DNA of 64,000 bases. Origin: Streptomyces sp. SS1-1. GTDB taxonomy: Bacteria > Actinomycetota > Actinomycetes > Streptomycetales > Streptomycetaceae. Shown here one piece after another: positions 42,212 through 52,463 of the stretch. The position numbers and the translations under genes are program-made. The stretch lies in assembly GCF_008973465.1 (NCBI RefSeq), contig NZ_WBXN01000004.1, positions 2,170,001 through 2,234,000 of the forward strand. Direction: 5' to 3'. The notes below the pieces were generated by a model. The model did not search any database. It worked only from the letters and a program-made list of their open reading frames with translations, and was not told where the DNA came from. How positions within the stretch are numbered: position 1 is the first letter of the stretch; the number at the start of each line of letters is the position of its first letter.

Positions 42212-43120
42212 TCAGCGGGAAGCGGCGTAGGAGTCCGTCACGAACGTGATGACCCGGTTGTGCAGCGCTGTCCCTGCGGCTCCGGTCCGCTTGATCATGT
42301 CCGTTCCGTGGAACCCGCTCTTGTCGATGACGAGCTCCTTGTTGCGGGCGGAAGAGGCGGCGTACACCTCACGGACCTGCTTCTCCACCGCGCCTTCCAT
42401 GTCACCGGGAGACACCACGAGCATGGTCGGAACACGCAGCTTGTACTTCCTCACCGCGGCGACGGCGTCCAGCCCACCGCATCGAGCGGGCGAGGACATC
42501 ATCAAAAGGCCCGTCACTCGAAGGGGCGTGTCCGCGCCGGCGATCGCCGCCGTCGTCCCTCCGCACGACGCCCCGGCCAGGAAGACCCGCGTGGCACCGA
42601 CACGGCGCAGTTCAGCCAGCCCTGCCCGGGCGTCACGGTCGATGTGCTCGTTGTCGGCCGACTTCTCGGACGCCCCGTGATTGCGGTACTCGGGAATCAC
42701 CACGTGATAGCCACGCTGTGCCAGTTCGCGTCCGATGTCGACGAACGAGCAGATGTTGTAGCCCTGCTCATGGTCCAGCAGCACGCCGTCAGGCCCCTCT
42801 CCCAGGACCAGCGCCGACAAGTGCACACCATCACTGGTCGTCAGGGTGGTGGCCTTGCTCCTCAAGCTCTTCGGCACACACGTATTGACGAAATGCCCCC
42901 GTCCCGTGCGCACCGTCCGGTCGGGCCAGCTCGGTGTGTACGCCACCGGTTCATGATCGCGTGGCGCGGCTGGAGCGCTGCTCCCCACCACGGACGGTAC
43001 TCGTGCGGTGGGCGCGGTGGACGCCTCCGCGCCGCGAGACCGCTCGCCGATCGGGCCCGCGCATCCCGACACCATGGCCGCACAGGCCAGCGCCGCGGCG
43101 GCACTTCTGACTTTCAGCAC
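42212..43120 (-). CDS. Alpha/beta hydrolase lipoprotein
   Basis: A 302-residue lipoprotein precursor with lipobox V-S-G-C, C20 being acylated. A Ser/Thr/Pro-rich tether follows. The hydrolase part has VLLDHEQGYNICSF, VVIPEYRNHGAS, nucleophile GASCGG in VFLAGASCGGTTAA, an Asp in VVSPGDMEGA and a His in SGFHGTDM. The Cys after the nucleophile is unusual. GTG 43120 follows GAGGA. It probably forms an operon with the next secreted hydrolase and may act on extracellular esters. Confidence 0.8.
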   Translation of the reverse strand: MLKVRSAAAALACAAMVSGCAGPIGERSRGAEASTAPTARVPSVVGSSAPAAPRDHEPVAYTPSWPDRTVRTGRGHFVNTCVPKSLRSKATTLTTSDGVHLSALVLGEGPDGVLLDHEQGYNICSFVDIGRELAQRGYHVVIPEYRNHGASEKSADNEHIDRDARAGLAELRRVGATRVFLAGASCGGTTAAIAGADTPLRVTGLLMMSSPARCGGLDAVAAVRKYKLRVPTMLVVSPGDMEGAVEKQVREVYAASSARNKELVIDKSGFHGTDMIKRTGAAGTALHNRVITFVTDSYAASR

Positions 43121-43529
43121 ACTGTTCCTCGGATCTCATCCGGTGGCCTCGGCGCACGGTCCGAAGCGGACGTCTCTACCCCGGAGCCAAGCCGGAACCT
43201 GCCTCCTACGCCCTGACAGACGTACGGGGGCGACCGAGGTTGCGGGTGGCGGCCCGATCAATCTTCGGAAGGTGCCGACCCGTCCGCGTGCCGATGCCCG
43301 CCCGTTCCGTACGGCAGGCTGCAACCTGAGGGGCCCCCATACGTCCTTTCAATAAAGGGCGCCCTCCCAGAGCCCTGCCCCTATTCGCATCACCCGACAG
43401 GTTCGACCCTCATGCCAGAAGTCCTCTGCCGGAGCACCGGCTGCGGCGCCCGCCCGGCGCTCCCTCCGCACTCCGGACCCAGCACTCGTCGTCTGGAGGC
43501 CGCCGCGCCGTCCACGGGAAAGGGCGCCG
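43121..43529. other. Intergenic region between divergent hydrolase and sigma-factor genes
   Basis: This 409-base gap holds the divergent promoters, but I could not place convincing -35 and -10 boxes. It is richer in A/T around 43340-43360 (CCTTT-CAAT-AAAGG). No supported gene is seen. Confidence 0.4.
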
Positions 43530-44135
43530 ATGGCTGCCGCGTTGGCCTGTGAAGGCTCCTTCCCCCACAGCCGGTGGAGGTGGCTGCTCGCACGCATCTC
43601 CCAGGGCCGAATAGACCCCGGCTCAAAGGGACGACCCGCCGATACGGCGTCCGAAGAGATCGGCATGCTCTATCGCCACCGCAGACTCGACCTTGTGCGC
43701 CTGGCTGTCCTCCTCGTCGATGACATCCCCACCGCCGAGGACGTCGTCCAGGAAGCCTTTGCAGGGCTCTACCGCCGGCACGGCGACGCGCTTGACAGCA
43801 TCGCCGACCCCGAGGCCTACGTACGGCGCAGCGTCGTCAACACCTCCCGGGACGTGCTGCGCAGGCGCCGTACCGTGCGCGCCTTCATCCCTCCGCGCGT
43901 CCTTCCAGCGCCCCCACCCGAAGACGAGGTCCTCCTCAAAGAGGAGCACCAGGAAGTGCTGCGCGCATTGCGGCAGCTCACCCTGCGCCAGCGAGAGGTC
44001 CTCGTTCTCAGGTACTGGTCCAACATGACCGAAGCGGACATCGCCACCACGCTCGGTCTCTCCCGCGGCGCCGTGAAGTCCACCGCCAGCCGGGCGATCG
44101 CAGCCCTGGCCAGAAGACTGGAGGAGGCCTCATGA
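43530..44135 (+). CDS. ECF RNA polymerase sigma factor, SigE-like
   Basis: A 201-residue sigma factor with region 2 (LYRHRRLDLVRLAVLLVDD, AEDVVQEAFAGLYRRH) and region 4 (LRQLTLRQREVLVLRYWSNM, EADIATTLGLSRGAVKST). The unstructured N terminus of about 40 residues may start further in, for example at the ATG before LYRHRRLDL; the chosen ATG has GGAAAGGG at five bases. It overlaps the next small membrane gene by ATGA, a sign of an anti-sigma pair. SigE-like ECFs respond to cell-envelope or other stresses. Confidence 0.88.
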   Translation: MAAALACEGSFPHSRWRWLLARISQGRIDPGSKGRPADTASEEIGMLYRHRRLDLVRLAVLLVDDIPTAEDVVQEAFAGLYRRHGDALDSIADPEAYVRRSVVNTSRDVLRRRRTVRAFIPPRVLPAPPPEDEVLLKEEHQEVLRALRQLTLRQREVLVLRYWSNMTEADIATTLGLSRGAVKSTASRAIAALARRLEEAS

Positions 44136-44440
44136 CAGAAGTCGAAGATCGCCTGCGCGCCGCACTGCAGGCCCGGGCCGAGCAGATCACCGCTCTGCGC
44201 CCATCTGCCCCTGCACCGGCTCACGGGCAGGTGGTCATCGGCCCCGGCTTGCGCAAGGCCGCCTTGGCCGCACTGGCCGCCGTACTCGCCACCATGCTCC
44301 TCATACTGCCGCGCCTCCTCTCACAAGGTGATCCGGCACTACCCGCCGACACCCCGCCTCCGGCCAGCCCGAGCAGCACCGCGTCGCCTTCCCCCGCCCC
44401 CTCCCCACCCGACAGGACACCCGGCCCGGTCGCCCCCTAA
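44132..44440 (+). CDS. Small single-pass membrane protein, candidate anti-sigma factor
   Basis: A 102-residue protein with a short cytoplasmic part (EDRLRAALQARAEQITALRP), one membrane segment (ALAALAAVLATMLLILPRL) and a Pro/Ser-rich external tail ending GPVAP. It overlaps the sigma gene by four bases. The cytoplasmic part is only about 65 residues and has no ZAS or HxxxCxxC motif. Usual partners of SigE-type ECF genes are longer, so it may be a reduced or broken anti-sigma factor. Confidence 0.72.
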   Translation: MTEVEDRLRAALQARAEQITALRPSAPAPAHGQVVIGPGLRKAALAALAAVLATMLLILPRLLSQGDPALPADTPPPASPSSTASPSPAPSPPDRTPGPVAP

Positions 44441-44734
44441 GTCGTGTCTTGCCGCGTACGGCACGGACCGCCGCGCGCACCCACCCGGTCCGGAGTCCCA
44501 CGCGGCGCAGGCGGCGGCCCGCGTCTCACTGGTGGTCCGACGCTTCTGGTGGGGCTGTCCGGCCTGCCGACCCTCCGCGTGCACCACCGGAGCGCGCCGT
44601 GCCCTGAGCCGTCGCGTGTCCCCCGGCAGGTCCCCGGATCTTGAACTGGACGAACGCACGGGGCCGCCCCTGGAGGGGCAGCCCTCGTTCCACTGCTCCG
44701 CAGGTAGAAACGTTTCTCTGAGAGAAGTGCCGAG
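44441..44734. other. Non-coding stretch before tRNA-Met
   Basis: About 294 bases without a supported gene. A short hairpin region near 44707-44727 (TTCTCT/AGAGAA on the minus strand) may help end the tRNA-Met transcript. Confidence 0.4.
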
Positions 44735-44808
44735 TGGGGCGGGTGGGACTCGAACCCACGGCCGACGGATTATGAGTCCGCTGCTCTAACCGGCTGAGCT
44801 ACCGCCCC
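44735..44808 (-). tRNA. tRNA-Met (CAT)
   Basis: Read on the minus strand this gives a 74-nucleotide cloverleaf: acceptor GGGGCGG/CCGCCCC, D arm GCTC...GAGC, anticodon loop CTCATAA with anticodon CAT, and the TTCGAGT T loop. A73 is the discriminator and no CCA is encoded. It could be elongator Met or the Ile2 type; the loop and arms favour Met. Confidence 0.88.
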
Positions 44809-44951
44809 ATAGCGGCGTGTCGCGTACATGTGTGCGCGCCGTCTGCCGCAGCATAGCCGCTCATACGATCTCCTGCTTCGTATGGTCGACTTCGCATGCC
44901 CTGAAGGACACCGCTCCGACCTGCGCGGTTCCCTCCGCAGGAGGGGCGGCA

Positions 44952-44976
44952 TGAAAAAGGACCCCTTCGGGGGTCC
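44952..44976 (-). terminator. Intrinsic terminator after the tRNA-Asn genes
   Basis: The minus strand has the stem AGGACCCC-CGAA-GGGGTCCT (44957-44976) followed directly by a TTTTT tract. This is a classic terminator 12 bases after the 3' end of the second tRNA-Asn in the transcript. Confidence 0.9.
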
Positions 44977-44987
44977 TCGTTCAGCAT

Positions 44988-45060
44988 GCTCCCCCGACTG
45001 GACTCGAACCAGTAACCTGCCGGTTAACAGCCGGCTGCTCTGCCAATTGAGCTACGGAGG
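44988..45060 (-). tRNA. tRNA-Asn (GTT), copy 1
   Basis: A 73-nucleotide cloverleaf on the minus strand: TCCTCCG acceptor, GCTCAATTGGCAGAGC D arm, loop CTGTTAA with anticodon GTT, TTCGAGT T loop and G73. Identical to the copy at 45066-45138 and separated from it by five bases. Confidence 0.92.
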
Positions 45061-45065
45061 ACCGA

Positions 45066-45138
45066 GCTCCCCCGACTGGACTCGAACCAGTAACCTGCCG
45101 GTTAACAGCCGGCTGCTCTGCCAATTGAGCTACGGAGG
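45066..45138 (-). tRNA. tRNA-Asn (GTT), copy 2
   Basis: Same sequence and structure as the tRNA-Asn at 44988-45060. The two are in tandem on the minus strand and likely share a promoter upstream (above 45138) and the terminator at 44952-44976. Confidence 0.92.
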
Positions 45139-45299
45139 AATGCCTCGTTGCATCGAACGTACCTACCTGGGTATTCGCCAGGGGGCGTGCGCTCGCTGCG
45201 ACACATACATTAGCGCAAGCAGGGGGGTGCTCCGCCAATCGGTTCCCCCCGGGGCGCCGACGCCGCATCAGGGACCTAGGCAAGGGAAGGGTGGCCGCC

Positions 45300-45608
45300 A
45301 TGCGCTACCGGCTCACGTTCGTCGTCGGACTCGCCGTCGGTTACGTGCTCGGCACTCGCGCCGGACGCGAGCGCTACGAGCAGCTGAAGAAGACGGCCAG
45401 GGAGATCTCCCACAACCCCGCGGTGCGCAACACCGCCGAGACGGCGGCCCAGCAGGGCCGGGTCTTCGCGGGCAAGGCGTACCACACGGTCAGCGACAAG
45501 GTCGGGGACCGCGTTCCCGCGTCAGTCGCCGATCGCGTCCGCAACCTCCGTGAACGCAGCGCGCACAACGGAGGCGGCGAGGACGACTGGGGCACCAGCA
45601 ACACCTGA
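45300..45608 (+). CDS. YtxH-like small membrane-associated protein
   Basis: A 102-residue protein with an N-terminal hydrophobic segment TFVVGLAVGYVLGTRAGRER, the glycine-and-arginine pattern of YtxH-type proteins, followed by amphipathic helical sequence (YEQLKKTAREI, NTAETAAQQGRVFAGKAY) and an acidic C terminus. ATG 45300 follows GGGAAGGG; a GTG at 45291 is too close to that site. The family is linked with general stress in other bacteria, but the role here is unknown. Confidence 0.82.
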   Translation: MRYRLTFVVGLAVGYVLGTRAGRERYEQLKKTAREISHNPAVRNTAETAAQQGRVFAGKAYHTVSDKVGDRVPASVADRVRNLRERSAHNGGGEDDWGTSNT

Positions 45609-45655
45609 GCGGCCCCCGGCCCGGCCCGGCGCGATACTGCGGCACAATCTGGGCC

Positions 45656-47104
45656 ATGGGGATAGTCGCCGGGCTGGACAGTTCGCCCGATTTCACTCGC
45701 ATCGTCGTCTGTGACACGGACACGGGTGCCGTGCTCAGGCAGGGGTATGCCCCGCACCCGGTGGAGTCGCCGGACGGCGGGCGCCCCTCCGACGTCGACC
45801 CGCAGGCGTGGCTGCTCTCCCTCGGTGAGGCGGCCGGCGGCGGACTGCTGGAGGGCGTGCAGGCCATCGGCGTGTCCGCGCAGCAGAACGCGCTGGTGCC
45901 GGTGGACGCGCAGGGCAACACGGTGCGCCCCGCGATGACCGGCGGCGACAAACGTGCCCAGGTCGCGGCGGCCGATCTGATCGACGCGCTCGGCGGGCGC
46001 GAGGCGTGGGCGCAGGCGGTGGGGTGCGTGCCGCAGGCGGCGCAGCCGGTCACCAAGCTGCGCTGGCTGGCGAAGACGGAGCCGGAGCACGCGGCGCGCA
46101 CCGCCGTCCTGCTGCAGGCGCACGACTGGCTGGTGTGGCAGCTGCTCGGCCGGCCGGTGCGCCGGACCACGGACCGGGGCGGGGCCTCCAGCACCGGGTA
46201 CTGGTCGGCGGCGGGCGGTGTCTACCGTTCCGACCTGGTGGAGCTGGCGCTGGGCCACGCGGCCATGCTGCCCGAGGTGATCGGCCCCTCGCAGGCGGCC
46301 GGTACGACGCCGGAGGGGCTGCTGATCTCCGCGGGGACCGGCGAGACCATGGCCGCCGCGTTCGGGCTCGGCATCGGGCTGGGCGACGCGGTCGTCTCGC
46401 TCGGCGCGTCCGGGTCCGTGATGGCGGTGCACCCCGAGGCGCTCATGGACGGCTCCGGGATCATCACGTCGCTGGCCGACGCGACCGGGATGCATCTGCC
46501 GGTCGTCACCACGCTCAACGCGGTGCGCACGCTGCGCGGCACCGCCGAACTCCTGTCGCTGCCCGACCTGGAGAGCCTGTCCGACCTCGCGATGAAGTCG
46601 ACGCCGGGCGCCCACGGCCTCGTCCTGCTCCCCTATCTGGAGGGTGAGCGGACGCCGAGCCTGCCGCACACCGCGGGCACGCTGTCGGGGCTGCGCCGGG
46701 AGTCGATGAAGCCGGAGCATCTGGCGCGGGCGGCGTTCGAGGGCATGCTGTGCGGGCTCGCGGACGCGCTGGACGTGCTGCGCGGCCGGGGCGTGGAGGT
46801 GCGGCGCGTCTTCCTGCTGGGGGCGGCCGCCGAGCTGCCGGCCGTACAGGCGGCGGCGCCGTCGCTGTTCGGGACGCAGGTCGTGGTCCCGCAGCCCGCC
46901 GACTACGCGGCGATCGGCGCGGCCCGGCAGGCGGCGTGGGCGCTGGGTGCCACGCAGGGCACTCTCGACCCGCGGACCCCGCCGCTCTGGCAGGGACCGG
47001 CGGGCCAGGTGCTGGAGCCCGGCGACGAGCTGGCGGTGGGCCAGGCGGTGCGCCAGCAGTTCGTGTCGGTGCGGGAGCAGACGCATCCCGGGGCGTTCCG
47101 GTAG
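45656..47104 (+). CDS. FGGY carbohydrate kinase (xylulokinase-like)
   Basis: A 482-residue two-domain FGGY kinase. Domain I has GLDSSPDFTRIVVCD where the phosphate-binding DxGT segment is usual; here it lacks the GT and the Lys. Substrate-site segments are VSAQQNALVPVD and PAMTGGDKRA. Domain II has ISAGTGETMAAAFG, SLGASGSVM and LLGAAAELPAVQ with the late catalytic Asp expected near PQPADYAAIGAA. Closest in plan to xylulokinases, which phosphorylate D-xylulose. The altered first loop makes the substrate uncertain. It is not next to the sugar transporter. Confidence 0.8.
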   Translation: MGIVAGLDSSPDFTRIVVCDTDTGAVLRQGYAPHPVESPDGGRPSDVDPQAWLLSLGEAAGGGLLEGVQAIGVSAQQNALVPVDAQGNTVRPAMTGGDKRAQVAAADLIDALGGREAWAQAVGCVPQAAQPVTKLRWLAKTEPEHAARTAVLLQAHDWLVWQLLGRPVRRTTDRGGASSTGYWSAAGGVYRSDLVELALGHAAMLPEVIGPSQAAGTTPEGLLISAGTGETMAAAFGLGIGLGDAVVSLGASGSVMAVHPEALMDGSGIITSLADATGMHLPVVTTLNAVRTLRGTAELLSLPDLESLSDLAMKSTPGAHGLVLLPYLEGERTPSLPHTAGTLSGLRRESMKPEHLARAAFEGMLCGLADALDVLRGRGVEVRRVFLLGAAAELPAVQAAAPSLFGTQVVVPQPADYAAIGAARQAAWALGATQGTLDPRTPPLWQGPAGQVLEPGDELAVGQAVRQQFVSVREQTHPGAFR

Positions 47105-47316
47105 GACGCGCAGAACGCGTGGGACGCGTAGGACGCCCGAGGGCCGGACGTGAGCGGAAGGTAAGAGGCCGGTAGGAAGGCGCACCGGATGGCCGTACGG
47201 AGCGCCGCCGACGGCTTAATCGGTTGAGGTAACGCCGCGGGAGTGTCGGACGATAGGGGCCAGGGGCAACCAAGCCACCGCCCCGTCGCCGACCCGATCA
47301 CTCCGAGAGAAGCAGC

Positions 47317-49050
47317 GTGCTCATACGACTCCTGCGGACCTATCTCAGGCCCTACCGAAAACCCATCGGCTGGCTGGTGCTGCTGCAGTTCCTGCAGACG
47401 TGCGCCACCCTCTACCTGCCCACCCTGAACGCGGACATCATCGACAAGGGCGTCGTCACCGGCGACACCGGCTACATCATGTCCTTCGGCGCGCTGATGA
47501 TCGGCATCTCGCTGGCGCAGGTCGTGTGCAACGTCGGTGCCGTGTACTACGGCGCCCGCACCGCCTCGGCGCTCGGGCGGGACGTGCGGGCCGCCGTCTT
47601 CGACCGGGTGCAGTCGTTCTCGGCGCGCGAGGTGGGCCAGTTCGGGGCGCCCTCGCTGATCACGCGGACCACGAACGACGTCCAGCAGGTGCAGATGCTG
47701 GCGCTGATGACGTTCACGCTGATGGTCTCGGCGCCCATCATGTGCGTCGGCGGGATCGTGCTCGCGCTCGGCCTGGACGTGCCGCTGTCCGGGGTGCTGG
47801 TCGCGGTGGTGCCGGTGCTCGGCATCTGCGTGACGCTGATCGTGCGCCGGCTGCGGCCGCTGTTCCGGGCGATGCAGGTGCGGCTCGACACGGTGAACCG
47901 GGTGCTGCGCGAGCAGATCACCGGCAACCGGGTGATCCGCGCGTTCGTCCGCGACGAGTACGAGCAGCAGCGGTTCCGGAAGGCCAACACCGAGCTCACC
48001 GACATGGCGCTGGGCACGGGCCGGCTGCTCGCGCTGATGTTCCCGATCGTCATGACGGTGGTGAACCTGTCGTCCATCGCGGTCGTCTGGTTCGGCGCCC
48101 ACCGGATCGACAGCGGTGGCATGCAGATCGGCGATCTGACGGCGTTCCTCGCCTATCTGATGCAGATCGTGATGTCCGTGATGATGGCCACCTTCATGTT
48201 CATGATGGTGCCGCGCGCCGAGGTGTGCGCCGAGCGCATCCAGGAGGTCCTGGACACCTCCTCCAGCGTGATCCCGCCGAAGGCGCCGGTGACCGAGCTG
48301 CGCCGGCACGGGCATCTGGAGATCCGGGGCGCGGGCTTCCGCTATCCCGGTGCCGAGGAGCCGGTGCTGAAGTCGATCGACCTGGTGGCCCGGCCCGGTG
48401 AGGTGACCGCGGTGATCGGCTCGACCGGCAGCGGCAAGTCGACCCTGCTGGGGCTCGTCCCCCGCCTGTTCGACGCCACGGAAGGCCAGGTCCTCGTCGA
48501 CGGCGAGGACGTGAGCGGCATCGACCCGCGGCTCCTCGCCCGTACCGTCGGCCTGGTCCCGCAGAAGCCGTACCTGTTCGCGGGCACGGTGGCGACGAAC
48601 CTGCGCTACGGCAATCCGGACGCCACGGACGACGAGCTGTGGCACGCGCTGGAGGTGGCGCAGGCCAGGGAGTTCGTGGAACGCCTGGAGGGCGGGCTCG
48701 ACGCGCCGGTCGCCCAGGGCGGCACGAACGTCTCCGGCGGGCAGCGGCAGCGCCTCGCGATCGCGCGGACGCTGGTGCAGCGCCCGGAGATCTACCTGTT
48801 CGACGACTCCTTCTCCGCCCTCGACTACGCCACGGACGCCGCGCTGCGCTCGGCGCTGTCGCGGGAGACCGCCGAGGCGACCGTCGTCATCGTCGCCCAG
48901 CGGGTGTCGACGATCCGGGACGCGGACCGGATCGTCGTGCTCGACGAGGGGCAGGTCGTCGGCACCGGCCGGCACCACGAGCTGATGGCGGACAACGAGA
49001 CGTACCGGGAGATCGTGCTCTCCCAGCTGACGGAAGCGGAGGCCGCCTGA
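47317..49050 (+). CDS. Heterodimeric ABC exporter, subunit 1 (degenerate site)
   Basis: A 577-residue half-transporter with an N-terminal six-helix membrane domain and a C-terminal ATPase. Walker A is IGSTGSGKST and the signature is VSGGQRQR. Walker B reads YLFDDSFSALD, with Asp in place of the catalytic Glu, and the switch residue is Gln in IVAQRVST instead of His. This is the degenerate-site pattern of heterodimeric exporters such as TM287. It shares its last base with the start of subunit 2. The substrate is unknown, probably a drug or lipid. Confidence 0.92.
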   Translation: MLIRLLRTYLRPYRKPIGWLVLLQFLQTCATLYLPTLNADIIDKGVVTGDTGYIMSFGALMIGISLAQVVCNVGAVYYGARTASALGRDVRAAVFDRVQSFSAREVGQFGAPSLITRTTNDVQQVQMLALMTFTLMVSAPIMCVGGIVLALGLDVPLSGVLVAVVPVLGICVTLIVRRLRPLFRAMQVRLDTVNRVLREQITGNRVIRAFVRDEYEQQRFRKANTELTDMALGTGRLLALMFPIVMTVVNLSSIAVVWFGAHRIDSGGMQIGDLTAFLAYLMQIVMSVMMATFMFMMVPRAEVCAERIQEVLDTSSSVIPPKAPVTELRRHGHLEIRGAGFRYPGAEEPVLKSIDLVARPGEVTAVIGSTGSGKSTLLGLVPRLFDATEGQVLVDGEDVSGIDPRLLARTVGLVPQKPYLFAGTVATNLRYGNPDATDDELWHALEVAQAREFVERLEGGLDAPVAQGGTNVSGGQRQRLAIARTLVQRPEIYLFDDSFSALDYATDAALRSALSRETAEATVVIVAQRVSTIRDADRIVVLDEGQVVGTGRHHELMADNETYREIVLSQLTEAEAA

Positions 49051-50978
49051 TGGCCGGGCCCATGGGACGGATGATGGCCGGCGGCGGTCCCGACCAGCGG
49101 TCGCTGGACTTCAAGGTGTCGGGCCGCAGGCTCGTCGCCCTGTTCAAGCCGGAGCGGCTGACCATCTGGACGCTGCTGGCGTGCGTCGTGGTCAGCGTCG
49201 GTCTGTCGGTCGCCGGGCCGAAGATCCTCGGCCGGGCCACCGACCTGGTCTTCGCGGGCATCGTGGGGCGGCAGTTCGAGCCCGGGATGACCAAGGAGCA
49301 GGTCCTCGCGGCGATGCGGGAGCGCGGTGACGGCCGGATCGCCGACATGCTGCGCAGCACCGACTTCACGCCGGGTCAAGGCATCGACTTCACGGCCGTG
49401 GGGAACGTGCTGCTGGTCGCGCTGGCCGTGTTCGGCGCCGCGGGTCTGCTGATGGCGGTGGCGACGCGGCTGGTGAACCGGGCCGTGAACCGGACGATGT
49501 ACCGGATGCGCGAGGACGTGCAGACGAAGCTGTCGCGGCTGCCGCTGTCGTACTTCGACAAGCGGCAGCGCGGTGAGGTGCTGTCACGGGCGACCAACGA
49601 CATCGACAACATCGGGCAGACGCTCCAGCAGTCGATGGGGCAGCTGATCAACTCGGTGCTGACCATCATCGGCGTGCTGGCCGTGATGTTCTGGGTGTCG
49701 TGGCTGCTGGCGCTGGTCGCGCTGGTGACCGTGCCGCTGTCGTTCGTCGTGGCCACCCGGGTGGGCAAGCGCTCGCAGCCGCACTTCGTGCAGCAGTGGC
49801 GGACCACCGGCAAGCTGAACGCGCACGTCGAGGAGATGTACACCGGGCACACGCTGGTCAAGGTGTTCGGCCGGCAGGAGGAGTCGGCGCGGCAGTTCGC
49901 CGAGCAGAACGAGGCGCTGTACGAGGCCGGGTTCAAGGCGCAGTTCAACAGCGGGATCATGCAGCCGCTGATGCTGTTCGTGTCGAACCTCAACTATGTG
50001 CTGGTCGCGGTGGTCGGCGGGCTGCGGGTGGCGTCGGGCGCGCTGTCCATCGGTGACGTGCAGGCGTTCATCCAGTACTCGCGGCAGTTCTCGATGCCGC
50101 TGACGCAGGTCGCGTCGATGGCGAACCTCGTGCAGTCCGGTGTGGCGTCCGCCGAGCGGATCTTCGAACTGCTGGACGCCGAGGAGCAGTCGGCGGACCC
50201 GGTGCCGGGGGTGCGGCCGGAGGAGCTGCGCGGCCGGGTGGCGCTGGAGAAGGTGTCGTTCCGGTACGAGCCGGAGAAGCCGCTGATCGAGGACCTGTCG
50301 CTGACGGTGGAGCCCGGCCACACGGTCGCCATCGTCGGCCCGACCGGCGCCGGGAAGACGACGCTGGTCAACCTGCTGATGCGGTTCTACGACGTGTCGT
50401 CGGGGCGCATCACGCTCGACGGCGTCGACATCGCGCGGATGTCCCGGGACGAACTGCGGTCCGGGATCGGCATGGTGCTCCAGGACACCTGGCTGTTCGG
50501 CGGCACCATCGCGGACAACATCGCGTACGGGGCGGCCCGGGACGTCACCCGGGGGGAGATCGAGGAGGCGGCGCGGGCCGCGCACGCCGACCGGTTCATC
50601 CGTACGCTGCCCGACGGGTACGACACGGTGATCGACGACGAGGGGTCGGGGGTCAGCGCGGGCGAGAAGCAGCTGATCACGATCGCGCGGGCGTTCCTGT
50701 CGGACCCCGTCATCCTGGTGCTGGACGAGGCGACGTCGTCGGTCGACACCCGGACCGAGGTGCTGATCCAGAAGGCGATGGCCAAACTGGCGCACGGGCG
50801 GACGTCGTTCGTCATCGCGCACCGGCTGTCGACGATCCGGGACGCGGACACCATCCTCGTCATGGAGAACGGCGCGATCGTCGAACAGGGCGCGCACGCC
50901 GAGCTGCTGGCGGCTGACGGGGCCTACGCGCGCCTGTACAAGGCGCAGTTCGCGCAGGCCGTGGCCGAAGTGGACTGA
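49050..50978 (+). CDS. Heterodimeric ABC exporter, subunit 2 (catalytic site)
   Basis: A 642-residue half-transporter with a Met/Gly-rich N terminus and a periplasmic-side insert after helix 1 (about 55 residues around KEQVLAAMRERGDGRIADML). The ATPase has Walker A VGPTGAGKTT, Walker B VLVLDEATSSVD with the catalytic Glu, and switch His in IAHRLSTIRD. Its signature is VSAGEKQ, deviating from LSGGQ. This complements subunit 1: the good site uses the subunit 2 Walker motifs with the subunit 1 signature. TGATG overlap couples the two genes. Confidence 0.92.
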   Translation: MAGPMGRMMAGGGPDQRSLDFKVSGRRLVALFKPERLTIWTLLACVVVSVGLSVAGPKILGRATDLVFAGIVGRQFEPGMTKEQVLAAMRERGDGRIADMLRSTDFTPGQGIDFTAVGNVLLVALAVFGAAGLLMAVATRLVNRAVNRTMYRMREDVQTKLSRLPLSYFDKRQRGEVLSRATNDIDNIGQTLQQSMGQLINSVLTIIGVLAVMFWVSWLLALVALVTVPLSFVVATRVGKRSQPHFVQQWRTTGKLNAHVEEMYTGHTLVKVFGRQEESARQFAEQNEALYEAGFKAQFNSGIMQPLMLFVSNLNYVLVAVVGGLRVASGALSIGDVQAFIQYSRQFSMPLTQVASMANLVQSGVASAERIFELLDAEEQSADPVPGVRPEELRGRVALEKVSFRYEPEKPLIEDLSLTVEPGHTVAIVGPTGAGKTTLVNLLMRFYDVSSGRITLDGVDIARMSRDELRSGIGMVLQDTWLFGGTIADNIAYGAARDVTRGEIEEAARAAHADRFIRTLPDGYDTVIDDEGSGVSAGEKQLITIARAFLSDPVILVLDEATSSVDTRTEVLIQKAMAKLAHGRTSFVIAHRLSTIRDADTILVMENGAIVEQGAHAELLAADGAYARLYKAQFAQAVAEVD

Positions 50979-50991
50979 GGAACGGTCGCGG

Positions 50992-51020
50992 GGGCCGCTC
51001 GCCTGGTGTGAGCGGCCCCT
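50992..51020. terminator. Bidirectional hairpin between ABC exporter and hrdA
   Basis: Perfect ten-base arms GGGGCCGCTC/GAGCGGCCCC flank a nine-base loop between the convergent stops at 50978 and 51023. Confidence 0.85.
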
Positions 51021-51022
51021 TC

Positions 51023-52324
<1,302 letters not shown>

Positions 52325-52463
52325 CGCCCCCCAGTGTGGGGTACGACACATCGCCGCCACGAGGGGCGTGCGGTGACTTTTTGCGATCGGGCCGTGACCA
52401 CGGGGTGATGTCGGCGGGGAAACCCGGATGCCCGTGCGCGGCGGGGTCTGACACGATGCGGCG

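Noticed and set aside
44988..45138. The tandem tRNA-Asn repeats as an attachment site of an integrated element.
   Set aside because: Both copies are complete tRNAs, five bases apart, with no integrase, excisionase or plasmid genes between or beside them.
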